Part shown: one piece after another, positions 43,893 to 57,700 of the stretch
Numbering within the stretch: the first letter of the stretch is position 1
How the letters are laid out: every line of letters starts with the position of its first letter
Source of the DNA: Oopsacas minuta
Lineage: Eukaryota; Porifera; Hexactinellida; Lyssacinosida; Leucopsacidae
Direction: 5' to 3'
NCBI GenBank assembly: GCA_024704765.1
Contig: JAKMXF010000300.1
Span: 310,001 to 374,000, forward strand
Length of the DNA stretch: 64,000 nucleotides
Translations under genes and position numbers: made by a program
Notes under the pieces: model-generated
The model's database searches: none
What the model saw: the letters and a program-made list of their open reading frames with translations, nothing else
What the model was told of the DNA's origin: nothing

Positions 43893-45302
43893 ATGGATAA
43901 AGATATATCTGAATTCTACGGAAAATATCATATTAATGAAGAGTTAGGTCAGGGAAGATTTAGTGTTGTCAAGCGATGTACACTAAAATGCACTGAAAAA
44001 TCCTTTGCTATGAAAATTGTAAAGAATCCAAGTGAATACGACAAGAAAAATCTCAAAAAGGAAACTGATATCTTGCTACAACTTGAGCATAAACATATTG
44101 TCCGTATTCATGATTTTTTCACCAATTCAAGTCAGTCGTTTATCATCCTAGATTACCTCTCAGGAGGTGATTTATTTGAAGAAATAATAAAACATTCTTA
44201 CTACTCAGAGAGAGATGCTAGTACATGTATCCAGCAGGTATTAGAAGCTGTTGAGTACTGTCATAGTATTGGTATTATACATAGAGACTTGAAGCCAGAG
44301 AATTTATTGCTATCACAATCTAAAGGTATTTGGATTAAAATTGTTGATTTTGGCTTAGCTGTTCAGTTGGATAAATATGAAAGGTTTTGGTTTGGATTTG
44401 CTGGTACTATGAGTTATCTTTCCCCAGAAATAATAAATCGAATAGATTACGGGAAAGGAGTTGATATTTGGGCGTGTGGGGTAATCCTGTATATTCTTCT
44501 GTGTGGATATCCTCCTTTTGCTAATGAAGATCAGCGGGAGCTGTTTGGGAGTATTACAAGTGGGAAGTACGAGTTTCATAGCCCAGAATGGGATACAGTG
44601 ACTCCTAAAGCGAGAGATATTATTCAGTCAATGTTAACAATGGACCAAGATAATAGACCGACTGCCTCTAGCCTATTGACACACCCCTGGGTCAGGGAGA
44701 GGATGAATATCGCTGGTACTGAAAACCGCGAAGAGACTATTGGGGCTCTTAGGAGATTCATTGCTAAACGAAAACTTAAGAACACAGTTCAAAGCATAAT
44801 GACTATTAATCGTGGTAGTATTGATGGTATAGGACAGAGGCTTGATAGCTCAAAACCTGTGAGCCATGTTCCGCTCAGAATACAGCCTGCCATTAATAGG
44901 GAATCAGTTGATCATACAAGATTATCTGTAGATTCAACAGATGATATTAACAAACGAATACTTGATTTAACTCATAAGATAATCAACTTGGAAACGAATG
45001 AATATTTGGATTGCAAGAAGTCAACTGAATTCAGAGTTGGAATTCCGTGTATTATAACTGCCAGAGATAAACCATTAAATGAATCCACTAGCTCAACACA
45101 TTCTCATAAACATTCTATTCTCCACCCTATATTCCATACGCTCAGTCAAGATGCAGTTTGTGTTGCTTACATTCATGTATGTACTAACTACAGTGATAGT
45201 TGTGCTGTACATACGAATGTAAAGAGTTTCAAAGAGACTAGAGTATGGCAGAGAATTGGAACAGATTGGGTTTGCTTACATTGTCATTCTTCTGAGACAT
45301 AA
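43893..45302 (+). CDS. CAMK2: Ca2+/calmodulin-dependent protein kinase II
   Basis: 469 residues, one exon. The kinase domain (about 10-265) has GQGRFSVVKR, HRDLKPENLL, DFG and the APE-like SPE. The autoregulatory segment follows with T282 in NREETIGALRRF, equivalent to T286 with Arg at -3, and a calmodulin-binding helix AKRKLKNTVQSIM. The C-terminus is a recognisable association (hub) domain: NKRILDLTHKIINLE.. and DAVCVAYIHV..ETRVWQRIGTDWVCLHCH. The middle of the hub (the segment usually CDP.L..FEPEALGN through FHRFYFEN) is replaced by a shorter Ser/His-rich stretch, so dodecamer assembly may be altered. Vertebrate genes have many introns; this one has none. Confidence 0.88.
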   Translation: MDKDISEFYGKYHINEELGQGRFSVVKRCTLKCTEKSFAMKIVKNPSEYDKKNLKKETDILLQLEHKHIVRIHDFFTNSSQSFIILDYLSGGDLFEEIIKHSYYSERDASTCIQQVLEAVEYCHSIGIIHRDLKPENLLLSQSKGIWIKIVDFGLAVQLDKYERFWFGFAGTMSYLSPEIINRIDYGKGVDIWACGVILYILLCGYPPFANEDQRELFGSITSGKYEFHSPEWDTVTPKARDIIQSMLTMDQDNRPTASSLLTHPWVRERMNIAGTENREETIGALRRFIAKRKLKNTVQSIMTINRGSIDGIGQRLDSSKPVSHVPLRIQPAINRESVDHTRLSVDSTDDINKRILDLTHKIINLETNEYLDCKKSTEFRVGIPCIITARDKPLNESTSSTHSHKHSILHPIFHTLSQDAVCVAYIHVCTNYSDSCAVHTNVKSFKETRVWQRIGTDWVCLHCHSSET

Positions 45303-45404
45303 CAAATATCTCTTCTTATAACATATTTATGTAATTAAAATACATTTATTTGATACAATAATGAGCAGTTTCAGCTAAGTAAATTTACTCAATTTTCATA
45401 GGAA

Positions 45405-47202
45405 ATGTCCCGTCGACCAATATCAAACCAGGGCAGAGCTAAGCCAGACGTTAAATCCTATCCTACACGCCCCAGCACTACAAATAAACAGAAAAAGCCC
45501 GTAGACCCAGTGAAAGCAGAAGAAGAGTATAAAAGGATGAACGAGGAGCTACAGAGAGAATTTCCTGAAATTTCAAAGCAATATGATAGCTTTATGGATC
45601 CTTCCAATCCGACCTCTCTAGAAGGCTTCCTCAAACAAATGGGCACCCAATTGGGAACAGATATTTCCTCAATTACGGACAACAAAGAACCATTCAATAC
45701 TCCTATACCTGAAGCTAAATCAGGAGAAGACTTAGTCCCTAACATCGATAAACTTCTGCAATCACTAAATTGCCCTACAGAAATTAATGATCAATTTTCT
45801 AGCATCAAAGCACGAGAGAAAGAGTATGAGAGATTGAATGATGAATTGAATAATAAGAATGCTACAATGATGGAAGATTGTAGAGCTCTCTTAAATAAGC
45901 TCAATTCTGGAAATGATTTACTATTGGAAAATGAATTAGAAACACCCTCACTTACAGAAGATTTCGCTACTAACTTTGAGTCAATAAAAGCAAGGGAGAA
46001 GGAATATATAAGGCTAAATGAGGAACTGGACAAGAAGAACGCTTTAGTAACGAAACAAGCTGAAGAGATACTCAATAAACAACGTAGAAAAGACCCATAC
46101 CTGAATTCTAAATTGTCCAGCAAGAAGCCTCCACAAACAAGATCTCTAAATACTAAAGCAGTCAGATCATCAGAGAAAATTACAAAACTTCATACACAGG
46201 ATAATACTATAGGAAATAGAACAGATTCTGAGGAGTCTATAGATGCACTTAGAGATGAGATTCTATCTGGAACAGATTTCTCAGATGCTATACGTAGAAT
46301 TGAAGCTAAAGTATTGAAAATTAACAGCAGTCCTGAACAGATAGAACCGACTAAAGAGCAAATTAGCTCACAAGTTGAAATAGAAAATACAAGAAGAGGA
46401 ATAGCTGAAAAACAGACATTCAATTTAGGTCGTCCTGCTACGGCCCCTGGTCCAATCCCGAGAACAGCTGGAGGGTCTAGAGCTAAAGATCCGATCAGAG
46501 ATATCGAGCCTCCAGAAGAAGTAGGAGCTGAAGCAATTCAGAGATTCCTGAAAGCTAAACTAAACGTTTTGCAAGAAGAACTAGACAGAGCCTCAGAGGA
46601 GATAGCGCAAAAAGACGCAGAATTACAGGAATGTAAGAAAGAGCTGCTCGCGAAACAGGAACAGAATATACAGCTCGACAGACGAGCTACAAGTCTTAGA
46701 ACTACCTCTGAGAAGCAACAGAAGAAATTAGATTTAGTCACGAATGAATTGGATAACAGTAAATTAGAGGTAAGATACCATTTACTAGTTGTATATTATA
46801 GCTTAGACGCGTAATATAATCATGTGATAGATAGCTGGATTGAAAAGAGACTTAGACTCACAGGTACGTAACCAGAAGAAAACAGACAATACTCAATCTG
46901 CTGTAGAAGTAAGGCTGAACAGAGCTCTAGAAGAAATTGAAAAACACAAATCTACTATTCAGCATTTGAAAAGCGATACAAAAGACACACAACAGTCTAG
47001 CACCAAAAAGCTAGAAGAACTTCAATCTGAAAATAAAATATTGTTTAAACAGAGAGAAGAATTAATGACAGGATTCAAGAAACAGATGAGATTAATTGAC
47101 AATTTAAAAAGACAGAAGATGCACATCGAAGCTGCTAAAATGTTAGCATTTAGTGAGGAAGAATTTATGCGTGTGTTAGACTGGTGGAAAGTCAAAGACT
47201 AA
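45405..47202 (+). CDS. TEX9: TEX9-like coiled-coil protein, two exons
   Basis: Exons 45405-46769 and 46831-47202 join at phase 0 (61-nt intron) to 578 residues; human TEX9 is about 390. The C-terminus RQKMHIEAAKMLAFSEEEFMR is diagnostic. The N-terminal half repeats a helix-type motif three times: VKAEEEYKRMNEEL, IKAREKEYERLNDEL and IKAREKEYIRLNEEL at roughly 37-51, 129-143 and 197-211, and the extra length comes from the linkers between them. The second half is continuous coiled coil. TEX9 is linked to centriolar satellites and cilia in vertebrates, but its function is poorly defined. It starts 102 nt after CaMKII ends. Confidence 0.85.
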
Positions 47203-47411
47203 GTCACATACAAATACATACAAACCGATCTCTTACCCTTCCCAATAGAACTGAACGATTTTAATGTGATACTATTGATTATAGATACGTACTAATCATA
47301 CGAGTGCATAGAGAGATAAGTAATAATAATGAGTGTAAAAATGTTCATTCAAACGACAAACTAGAGTTCTTATCGAGGGTGAGTGGGAGTAAGTAAGTGC
47401 TCGGGTTGTAT

Positions 47412-48038
<627 letters not shown>

Positions 48039-48265
48039 TTATCTAATCTGATAATTGTCTATATTCGTAAATATACAATCTTAACTATCAAAATTCTTTT
48101 ATAGAGAATCTAGATTCAAATGATGTTAGTTAGACACTTACTTTGAACCTATTTCAATCTAGCAATAATTACTCAATCAACTGTCTGCATGTATAGCCGT
48201 CCAATAGTGTAATGTTTCATAATACTGTATTAAACTAAACAAATAGTAAATGGCTAGATAATAGA
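48039..48265. promoter_or_regulatory. divergent promoter region, CAPSL/DECR1
   Basis: 227 nt separate the CAPSL (-) and DECR1 (+) start codons; both promoters and 5' UTRs must fit here. No specific motif is claimed. Confidence 0.5.
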
Positions 48266-49323
<1,058 letters not shown>

Positions 49324-49406
49324 CTTACAGAATCATATTTAGAGAAAAAAGATTCTGTCAGTTTGATACTTTGTTTGTTGTTTGTGTATTTTGGAGTAAA
49401 CATATC

Positions 49407-49412
49407 AATAAA
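49407..49412 (+). terminator. poly(A) signal for DECR1
   Basis: AATAAA 83 nt after the DECR1 stop; the convergent pirin gene ends 91 nt further on, so the two 3' UTRs nearly meet. Confidence 0.6.
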
Positions 49413-49503
49413 TATTATTAAACAGCTGAGTAAATAAAAATATAGAAACCTTGAATAATCCAAATAGTATGAGCTAATCTCTATGATTTAATAAACATTG
49501 GCG

Positions 49504-50506
49504 TTATTTTGCTAACTTTGCAATAAGCGCTTTACCGTTTTCAGATTTCCACCCATTAGCATCTTCGAACCCATTCGTACACATCCTAAAATCGAGCATA
49601 GCTTGCCTCAATTCATCGTTCGTGTTCATGACAAAAGGACCAGCTTGTGCTACACTCTCTCCTATAGGTTGACCAGCTACTAGCACGAAATGTAACACCT
49701 CACTGCCATTATTCTCAAATCTAATTCCATCTCCTTTTTGGTTGAAGAGGAGAGTATAATGAGCGGAACATTCCTTTGAGCCACCAACGTTGCCAAACAA
49801 CCCCTTCCCATCTAGTATATAAATAAACGCATTCCAGGTTTTCCCAATTTCCTGGAAATGCGAAGCTCCAGGTTGTAATTTAAAGTCTAAATAGTAAATG
49901 GGAGTTGTTGTGTAAACCTTAGATTCTATACCCATTGCCTTACCAGCTATAACTGCTACCATGACACCATCCTTCTCAACTTTTGGGATATCTTTAGATT
50001 TCAATTCTTGGTACCTGGGATCACACATCTTATATTTAGCAGGGAGATTCACCCATAACTGTAGTCCTCTTGCCTGGCCGTCTCCACAAGGCATTTCTGA
50101 GTGTAAGATACCTTTTCCGGCTGTCATCCATTGTAAGTCTCCCTCATTTAAAACACCTAAATAATCCAAATGGAAATTGTAGAAATAAGAAGTTATTGTA
50201 AGTACCTTTGTTCCCTTTGAAGTCTTCGTGGGTTAAACAACCTTTCAGAACATAAGTCACCGTTTCAAACCCCCTGTGTGGATGATCTGGGAACCCAGAA
50301 TTGCCCCCTAGGCCCATCATCTCGTCTAGCATCAGAAAGGGGTCCAATCGTCCACAGTCTTGTCTCCCTATACTCCTCCTAACTCTAGCATTAATACCCT
50401 CTTGTTGTTCTATCGACTCGAATGATTTCTCTATACTTCGGCTCTGTAATGCATCTGCCATTTGTATTGTACTGATAATACCAAGAGCTAGAAAATAACT
50501 GAACAT
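49504..50506 (-). CDS. PIR: pirin (cupin-fold iron protein), two exons
   Basis: Exons 50206-50506 and 49504-50156 (minus strand) join at phase 1 to 317 residues. The iron ligands of human pirin are conserved: two His in FPDHPHRGFE and His/Glu in GKGILHSEMP. The end GPFVMNTNDELRQAML is family-typical. Pirin is an Fe-dependent transcription cofactor or quercetinase-like enzyme, usually nuclear. Unlike the human protein, the longest frame begins with a hydrophobic stretch (MFSYFLALGIISTIQM) that looks like a signal or membrane segment. Starting at the internal ATG (50461) would give 302 residues and a conventional protein, so the start is uncertain. Confidence 0.9.
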
Positions 50507-50649
50507 CTCATCTAGAATGTATTCAATTATTCCAATACACTTATAATATCAGTCCGTTTCTATATATAATCAGAACAAGTTAAAATCTAAATTAGTACTA
50601 AATGAGCAGAATTAGTTCCTAAGAGAGTCAATCAATTGTTACACAAATA

Positions 50650-50650
<1 letters not shown>

Positions 50651-50686
<36 letters not shown>
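50651..50686. repeat. (GTT)12 microsatellite
   Basis: Twelve uninterrupted GTT units just 3' of the PASK stop, so the PASK transcript would carry (AAC)12 early in its 3' UTR. Confidence 0.9.
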
Positions 50687-50695
50687 AACAAGCTC

Positions 50696-53601
50696 TTAAC
50701 AGCTCTCAGACTTTACATATTGATAACGTGAAGATATTTTTGGTGTAGTTGTATCTGAAGGCAATTCTGCTTCAATAAAACTACTCGTATCGTGACCAGC
50801 TTGTCCACGCATTACAGCAAAGAAATGATATTTTTTGATGTCTACAGGTTGGTATGTCCATTCATTAGCTAGTAATTGAGTAACACTTGCTCTTGACTTA
50901 GGGTTAGGATCTAATACTTGGAAGATGAGTTGTGTTAGTTTCGCTGAGACACGGAATGGTAAATTCAGTTGCCCGCTAATCGCTTCTTCTACATCTACAT
51001 ATGGATTTTCAAAGAATGTCATTGTGTATAGGATTATTCCCATTGTCCAAACTTCAAGTTCTGGACCGTAATATTTATTTCCTAGCAAAATCTCAGGAGA
51101 GCAATACTCCATTGTGCCGCAGAAAGTCGCGAATAATTTCCCTTCCTCCATGAAATCAGCTGATCCGAAATCTATCAATCGTATATTAAAATCCTCGTCT
51201 ATTATAACATTTTCATCTTTGATATCTCTATGCGCTACATTACAAGAATGCAAATAAGCTACAGCATCTACAATCTGTCTAAATATATAGCTAAGTAGTA
51301 TCTCGTCAAGTAGAGGATGTAACTCTATGAAATCGAATAGATCCATTCCATCTCCATGTTTTCGCATTACTAACTGGTAATAGCTTAAATTCTCGTATAC
51401 CTCTAATAAATCAACTATCTTGTCGTGTTTGAGTCTACTCAAAACTAGGATCTCTTTCGGTACACGACCAAGATCTTTATCTTCAATCCAACTCTCTTGG
51501 AATACTTTAGATTTACACAAGAACTTAACAACAACAATTTCATCTATTCCTATCCGTCTACAGAGATTTACATGTCCAAATGCCCCACTACCAATCTCTC
51601 TCAATGGAATGAAGCGTTTTATAAATTCTCCAGATTCAGGCGCCACATTGTTAGGTACATATTTTTGTGGAGAAAATGTCTTTTCTTCCTCAATTGATTT
51701 TTGAGCCTTAACCGATTGACTCATGTTTAGAGCTATTTTAGCACGTTGGTCATCTTCAACACGTGATACCCATAGACATACCAACAGTTTTCCTCCTGAC
51801 AACGGAACCTTCCTTATCTGCACATCAACCGCCAGCTGAGATCCATTCTTATGAAGTGCTTTCGTTGAGAAGGAGCCTTCAGGGATAGCAGCTATCGTGG
51901 GTGTCGTTATAGAATCTGAGATGGAATTTGATAGATCCATCGGGTTGAAAGAGGGAGTAGAACACCGTTGGGATATTGAAGGCTGTGTGGGACTATTATC
52001 TGAAGGACTGTCATCCATTTTCTGTGAAATCAGCTGATTTATCTTTGTAGGGCGTGATGAAGGAGACATATGTGATGTATCGTGTATGCTCGTGTTCTTA
52101 TTCAAGGTTTGTGTTAATGAACTGTTTAAAAGTGGTGGGGTTGCTATATGTCTCATTACATGCATTCTGTTAGAAGTATTAGATATAAGAGAAGCTGAGA
52201 ATAGATCTGAGCCTTGTGTTTGATCAAAAATAGACGAATAGTTAGTCTGTTCTAAGGCGAATTCATCATCAAGCAGATCAACTTGCTCATAGAAATCTGG
52301 GATTACTTTAGTGATAAATTCATCCCTCAATTCAACATCTCCATACCCGAATATAAAAGAAGAAAAGTTATGGTTGCATCCGTATATTGTACCGTTCTCT
52401 TTCAGTGAAACTAATCCACTCACACTTCTGAATACAGTGATAGCGATAGGGAATAGAGCGTTTAGCGAGAGCAGGACTGAAGCACCCTGATCTAAGAATT
52501 CTCTTGCTACCATTAGATCAAGAATAAGAGGGAAAAAGGTACCGGATTTAGTTTTACCGGTCACGGGAACACCATCGTCAGTCTGCGGTATTTCGAGAGG
52601 AGAATTGAGTGAAGGGATTATAAGAGATAACTGTTGTCCAGTTAACTCTTTTTCATTCTCATATCCAAATAAAGTTGGTACCCAAGCTTCAAAATCACAA
52701 ATCTTACCATGAGCATCAACTTGTAGTACTGCCATTGTAAGTTCAACTGGTTCAATCACGATTATTGCACGCTCATTCTCGCGGTTTTTGTCACCTGAGC
52801 GTGCTGGCAATCGTTTCAACCAAACACTCACAGATACTTCTCCTTTAGCAGTGAGTGCTTTCATAATCTTACCGTTAATTTTCACTACTTCTCCCTTCGA
52901 ACTAAGCACTTCATCCCAGAACTCCATCTTACTAGCTCCTATCCCTGAAAGGTTCTGACTCAATAAACTGGTAACAGGTACTCCTACTAATTCCTTGCTT
53001 GACACGCCCCACAGTCTACACGCATGCTTATTAACCGTGAGAACCTCAGCAGTGGAGGTTGATATCGTTATGAGGGATTTGTTAGGGTTGCGTTTGGTTG
53101 TTGCCATCAGTTCCTCTGTCTGTGTCTCACCTAAAGAATGACGTCATAACATTAGGGTATACATAGATAGTCTATTACTACCATATACTTACCCAGTGAG
53201 CAATTAAGTCCTCTGAAGAACGAAGCCTCTAGGCTAGAGTCATAGAATCCATGTTTCTTATCTCCATTAGCTAGACAATGTCTGTTACTGTTAGATATAG
53301 CGTATGAGTAGCTCATGCTCATAAGGGACTCTCCAAAGAAGGGATCCCCTCCTGTGAGAGTAGTGGAGGTGGTATCGGTCTGATTGGCCCTGAGGTCAAG
53401 GTCCGGTTCATGAGGATCATGCTGAGGGAGACGTAAACTTCTCGTGGATTGTATCAGTTCATCGAGAGGAGAAGCTATGAATTTGCTTAGAATCCGATTC
53501 GAAGAGCTAAGAAGGAGCTTATCTCTCTCAAGTGGAAGCTTCATCTCTGAGAAACTGGGTTCTGATGTGGAGGGGCTTGGGAAAGTTACGGGACGAGACA
53601 T
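50696..53601 (-). CDS. PASK: PAS-domain serine/threonine kinase, two exons
   Basis: Exons 53193-53601 and 50696-53130 join at phase 1 to 947 residues (human about 1,320). The N-terminus ends SFFRGLNCS, matching the LLRGL motif of human PASK. Two PAS domains occupy about 145-380 (NPNKSLITIS..TVNKHACRLWG; SGLVSLKENGTIYGCNHNFSSFIFGYG). The kinase domain is about 655-910: GSGAFGHVNLC, VVVKF, HRDIKDENVI, DFGSADF, CGTMEYCSPE. PASK senses nutrients and phosphorylates metabolic and translation targets. The linker between PAS and kinase is much shorter than in mammals. The start ATG 98 nt from the SLC7A6OS stop shows extreme packing. Confidence 0.94.
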
Positions 53602-53699
53602 ACAGCTAGTTTAATATATTTAATATAATCGTAGTTAGCTCTAATCAGATTATTTAATAGACAACTTTTAAAATTCACTATTACTGTCCTAGTTAAAAC

Positions 53700-54575
53700 T
53701 TAATTACTAATATCACCATCATTATAATAAAGATCTTTTTCATCCTCCAAGTATTGAGCACTAAGATCGCCAGCCCATGGGTCATTGTAAAGCGCTGCTT
53801 GATTGGATCTATACTCATCAAAATCACCAGTGTAATAATCCTCTTGTTCAGGTATATACTTTGAGCTATACTCTCGATCAATTTCTTGCTCCAAGTCAGA
53901 ATCAGGTATTTCTGGATAATCATTTCTCCAATTAGTCTCCTCGTTAGAATCATCGTCAGATAAACCTGTGTGTTCGAATTCATCAAAATAGTGGGCGTGC
54001 GGGGCCTTGGTAACAGGGTCTACCCATGTGACATCATACTCTAGAGGGTTGATAAGAACCATGGTAGGGTCATCAAACATTGACAAATCCGCACCATCAG
54101 TTAAGTATAGATCGTATACATAGTCGTAGTCAATTGGCTGTATATTTTGATTTGAATTTGGCAGTATTTCTCGTATCAGCTCATCTCCATTACATGTTAC
54201 AACTGGTTTGGGATTTGGAGCTGTTTTTGGTTGTGAATACGGTTGTAAAGTGAATGTATCTGTCACTGAATCTTGTACAATATCAAATACCTGTAGACTA
54301 TTGTTGTTTATTTCAGCATTAGAATGTTCAATATCTCCTAATTTCAGTTTTTTCATTTTTCCGCCCAAATCATTTCCCCCCAGGAACTCAGAAATTTTAT
54401 CTTCTGTTGGAGTGATCATGTCAATACTTGTTGTTCTTATAAACACAGTTTTGGGTTCAACAAATTTTCTATCACTATTGTCAGATTCTATGAAGAAAGA
54501 TTCTAAAGGAGGAGCTTGTCTCTTCCGCTTCATTCTGATTATAACTGAGTTTTGAGGATCAGCTTGGCTGGCCAT
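53700..54575 (-). CDS. SLC7A6OS: Iwr1/SLC7A6OS, RNA polymerase II nuclear import factor
   Basis: 291 residues, one exon (human 309). The N-terminal VIIRMKRKRQAPPLESFFIE is the basic start of the family, and the Iwr1 core is present: DYVYDLYLTD and the acidic SDDDSNEETNWRNDYPE. Yeast Iwr1 binds assembled Pol II and carries it into the nucleus through an N-terminal NLS; the basic KRKRQ here fits that. The C-terminal third is acidic and Tyr-rich. Two ATGs near the start (codons 1 and 15) are possible; the first is used. Confidence 0.9.
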   Translation of the reverse strand: MASQADPQNSVIIRMKRKRQAPPLESFFIESDNSDRKFVEPKTVFIRTTSIDMITPTEDKISEFLGGNDLGGKMKKLKLGDIEHSNAEINNNSLQVFDIVQDSVTDTFTLQPYSQPKTAPNPKPVVTCNGDELIREILPNSNQNIQPIDYDYVYDLYLTDGADLSMFDDPTMVLINPLEYDVTWVDPVTKAPHAHYFDEFEHTGLSDDDSNEETNWRNDYPEIPDSDLEQEIDREYSSKYIPEQEDYYTGDFDEYRSNQAALYNDPWAGDLSAQYLEDEKDLYYNDGDISN

Positions 54576-54726
54576 TTTAATGCTAATTCTTTTATAGAAA
54601 TATGTTATTATTCGAACTTGCTAACTACATTAAAAGGATTGTAAATACTTGCAATAAATAGCGAATATAAATGAACAACATATTAAAAAACTACAGAGTT
54701 ATAACATAATTATTAGTATGTATAAG

Positions 54727-57700
54727 TTAGTGTATCGTAGAATCTTCGAAAAGAAATGAATCATAGAACTTCTTACTGGTGGTGAGGGTATTCTTAATTT
54801 GAGGTTTCGGGTTGTCTAACAGGGCTAGTTTACGCTGCATAAGAGGGCCATCACGAACGATTGCCAGTGATTTAGAATTTCTTGTTGTGATGTCGTTGGT
54901 GATATCAGTTTGCTCCTTATCTTTGCAATTATTTTTAGAAATAAGATTTGAAGCAATAAACCTGTTTGTCAGATTTTTTTTTGAAGGAGGAAGGAAACCT
55001 TCGTTATATTTACGCATAAGTATCTCTTCATCTAAGCTTAGCGCGGGTAATCCCTTGGTAGCAGTCATCTCCCATTCATATTTAAACTTCTTACAAATCT
55101 CTCCAACGGAAAAGTGTTTATTAAACATGTAACAGAGATAGGGGTCTAGTCGGAAAGCAGTTAAGATATTTCTCCTTGCAGTTGGATTAAACGTCAAATA
55201 ACCCAATACAACAGCAGCCATACGAGCTACACTGTTAGCTTGATGGAATAAGTTCTTGAAGCAGTGTTCTATCCCATTAGCTCCTATTATCGCAGCAGGT
55301 ATTCCCTCTGTAGTGCGACTGAGTGCAGCTAAGTAATTCAATGATTCTATAACGATAAGTTCATTGCTATCTGATAAGAGGTTAATAAGATCTTGTAGAC
55401 CGTTTATAATTACATCAGCTGATGAGATGTCTCTAAAGAAAGATGCTAGGGTTATCTGTGAAAATGTTATATCACAAAAATTAGTTGAATTAAAGTAATC
55501 TTCTTTCAAATCTGTGAAGTCCTTGTAACTGAGTCGTAGTGTGTAGTTACGAGAAAATGTTCTTTGAAAAGGTTTATTATTGAATACGAATAAAGCTAAA
55601 CTCAGAATAGCGATCACTCTAGCCAGACAATATTCCGACTTCAATAAACTTAACAAATCGTTGATATTCAAATGTTGATTGTTCTGCTCTATATTGAATA
55701 GCATTCCTTTCTCCAAATTCCTATACGCCCTTTGGTTGTCACGCATGTATGCGGCTATACACAGCCAGGATTTAGCTCTCAGCAGATTATCCCCAACAGA
55801 TAACAGATTCATCAGAGAATAGATATTGTTATTCTCATAGAATGCTTCTTGTATTTCAATATTGGGAGTCAATGCTTGTGCTAATAAGAATGAATACAGA
55901 GTATCTGTGAGATGTAGAATACGTTCTCGTACATTCTCCAAATCCCCCTGGTTGTGAGTCATCTCCCTGATTGCCCCCTGGAGGGTGCGAAATACAGGTA
56001 ACACCCCTGCTTCCTTGTAAATACGACAAGCTATATTAGATTGACCAGTAGCAAGTGCATTTAATGCATCTGCACAGACTAACTCTAACTTCAAATCTCC
56101 TAACTCAATCATATCCGCCAGCATAGGAATTGTTATGAAGTTAGCTATTACTTTCTTTGTATCGAGTTTAGAACCAGCTATAGCATAAAGAGCAAATAGT
56201 CCACAGGTTTTGGTTTGATTTTCTTTCATCTTGGAGAGACGAGCTAGTCCAGATTTTGACTTAGAATTAGCTAGTATTATATCTTGACAATTCTGATTCT
56301 TACTAGCTATATTCTCAATAGCTTGTGCAGCTGAGTTTTGAACTAAACTGACGTCACTGAATAGGAGGTTAACAAGAAAATCTACAGCACCAGTTTCTAC
56401 AACAGACATCTGATTTTCAGTATTATCTTCTACGATAGAAGCTATTGCCATCGCAGAGGCAATCTTAATGTCATGGGAAGGGTCTTGTAGCAAGGACACT
56501 AGTTTAGGCAATGCTTTTGCTTTGACTATATTCTTTTTGCATTTAGTATTCAACTTAGCCAATTGACATAGACAGTAGCAGGCATTTAACCTCAGGTCAT
56601 AAGAACTGGAAGTAAGGATAGGGACTATATGAGAAATAGCACCTTGCGAATGGATAATATCTTGGTACTCTGTAACTATTGTACGATCTGTTGAGTCAGT
56701 TGATATAGTTACCATGTCAGATAGAATAACTACTATTCTCCATTGTAGCTTTTCACTTATATTTTGACTGGCTAGTAGATTTGTTAATTGTGATACAACT
56801 TGTGTAGAACCTAGAGCTTTCTTAACTAACGGCTGATAGCTAATATTCTGTAGAACAAGTGTACACAAAAACTGTAGCTCTTCTCCTTTATCTAGCAGTG
56901 ATATGAGGGCATCTATTCCTCCAGCATTGTATAATTCTTGAAAATATTCATTAGATATTTTAGAGAGAGGGTCTAACATCCTAGCTGAACACTCAATCTA
57001 CAGATTGTAATCATTAAATATATGACGTTATGTTAACTACGTAATACCTCTTGAATATCAGCTGATTTTAACATGTCTGTAAGTGCTTGCCATACAGGAA
57101 TATCTCCTCTCTTGAGCTCGATAAAGTACTTGAGGATATTTATATGACAGTTCATAGCTGTCCACTGCACTAAAGTGTATTTCTCTCCTACGATCGGATC
57201 TATACTAGCTCCTAGTCTCAGTAACTGAGTGACTGTGTCCAGAGCACCAGCTTGTATGGCTAGGAGTAGAGGAGTACACTCATTACTGTCTTGAGTTACA
57301 GTGTTAAGTGAGTCCGGGTTACGTTGTACTAAATAACGCACTATATACTGGTAGTTGTTGTAAGCAGCATAATGCAGAGGGATCCATCCTATTAATAAAT
57401 AATAATAATAATAATAATAATCCACAATTAAGATGAATACACGTATTGAGTATAATTACCTTTATAATCAACATGTGTAGCATCAGCTCCATGGGTTATC
57501 AGGGAAGCTACTATATCTATATGTCCAGATCCAGCTGCTATTGATAGAGGAGAGGTTCTTTCAATAGAATTGAATTCGTTAGGCTGATTGACGTCACAAC
57601 CCATACGCATTAAACTTATAACAATATGGCTGTGTCCGTATAGACAAGCTAAATGCAGGAGATTGTTACCGTCAGCACCAGGCTTCTGCATGTATGTTTT

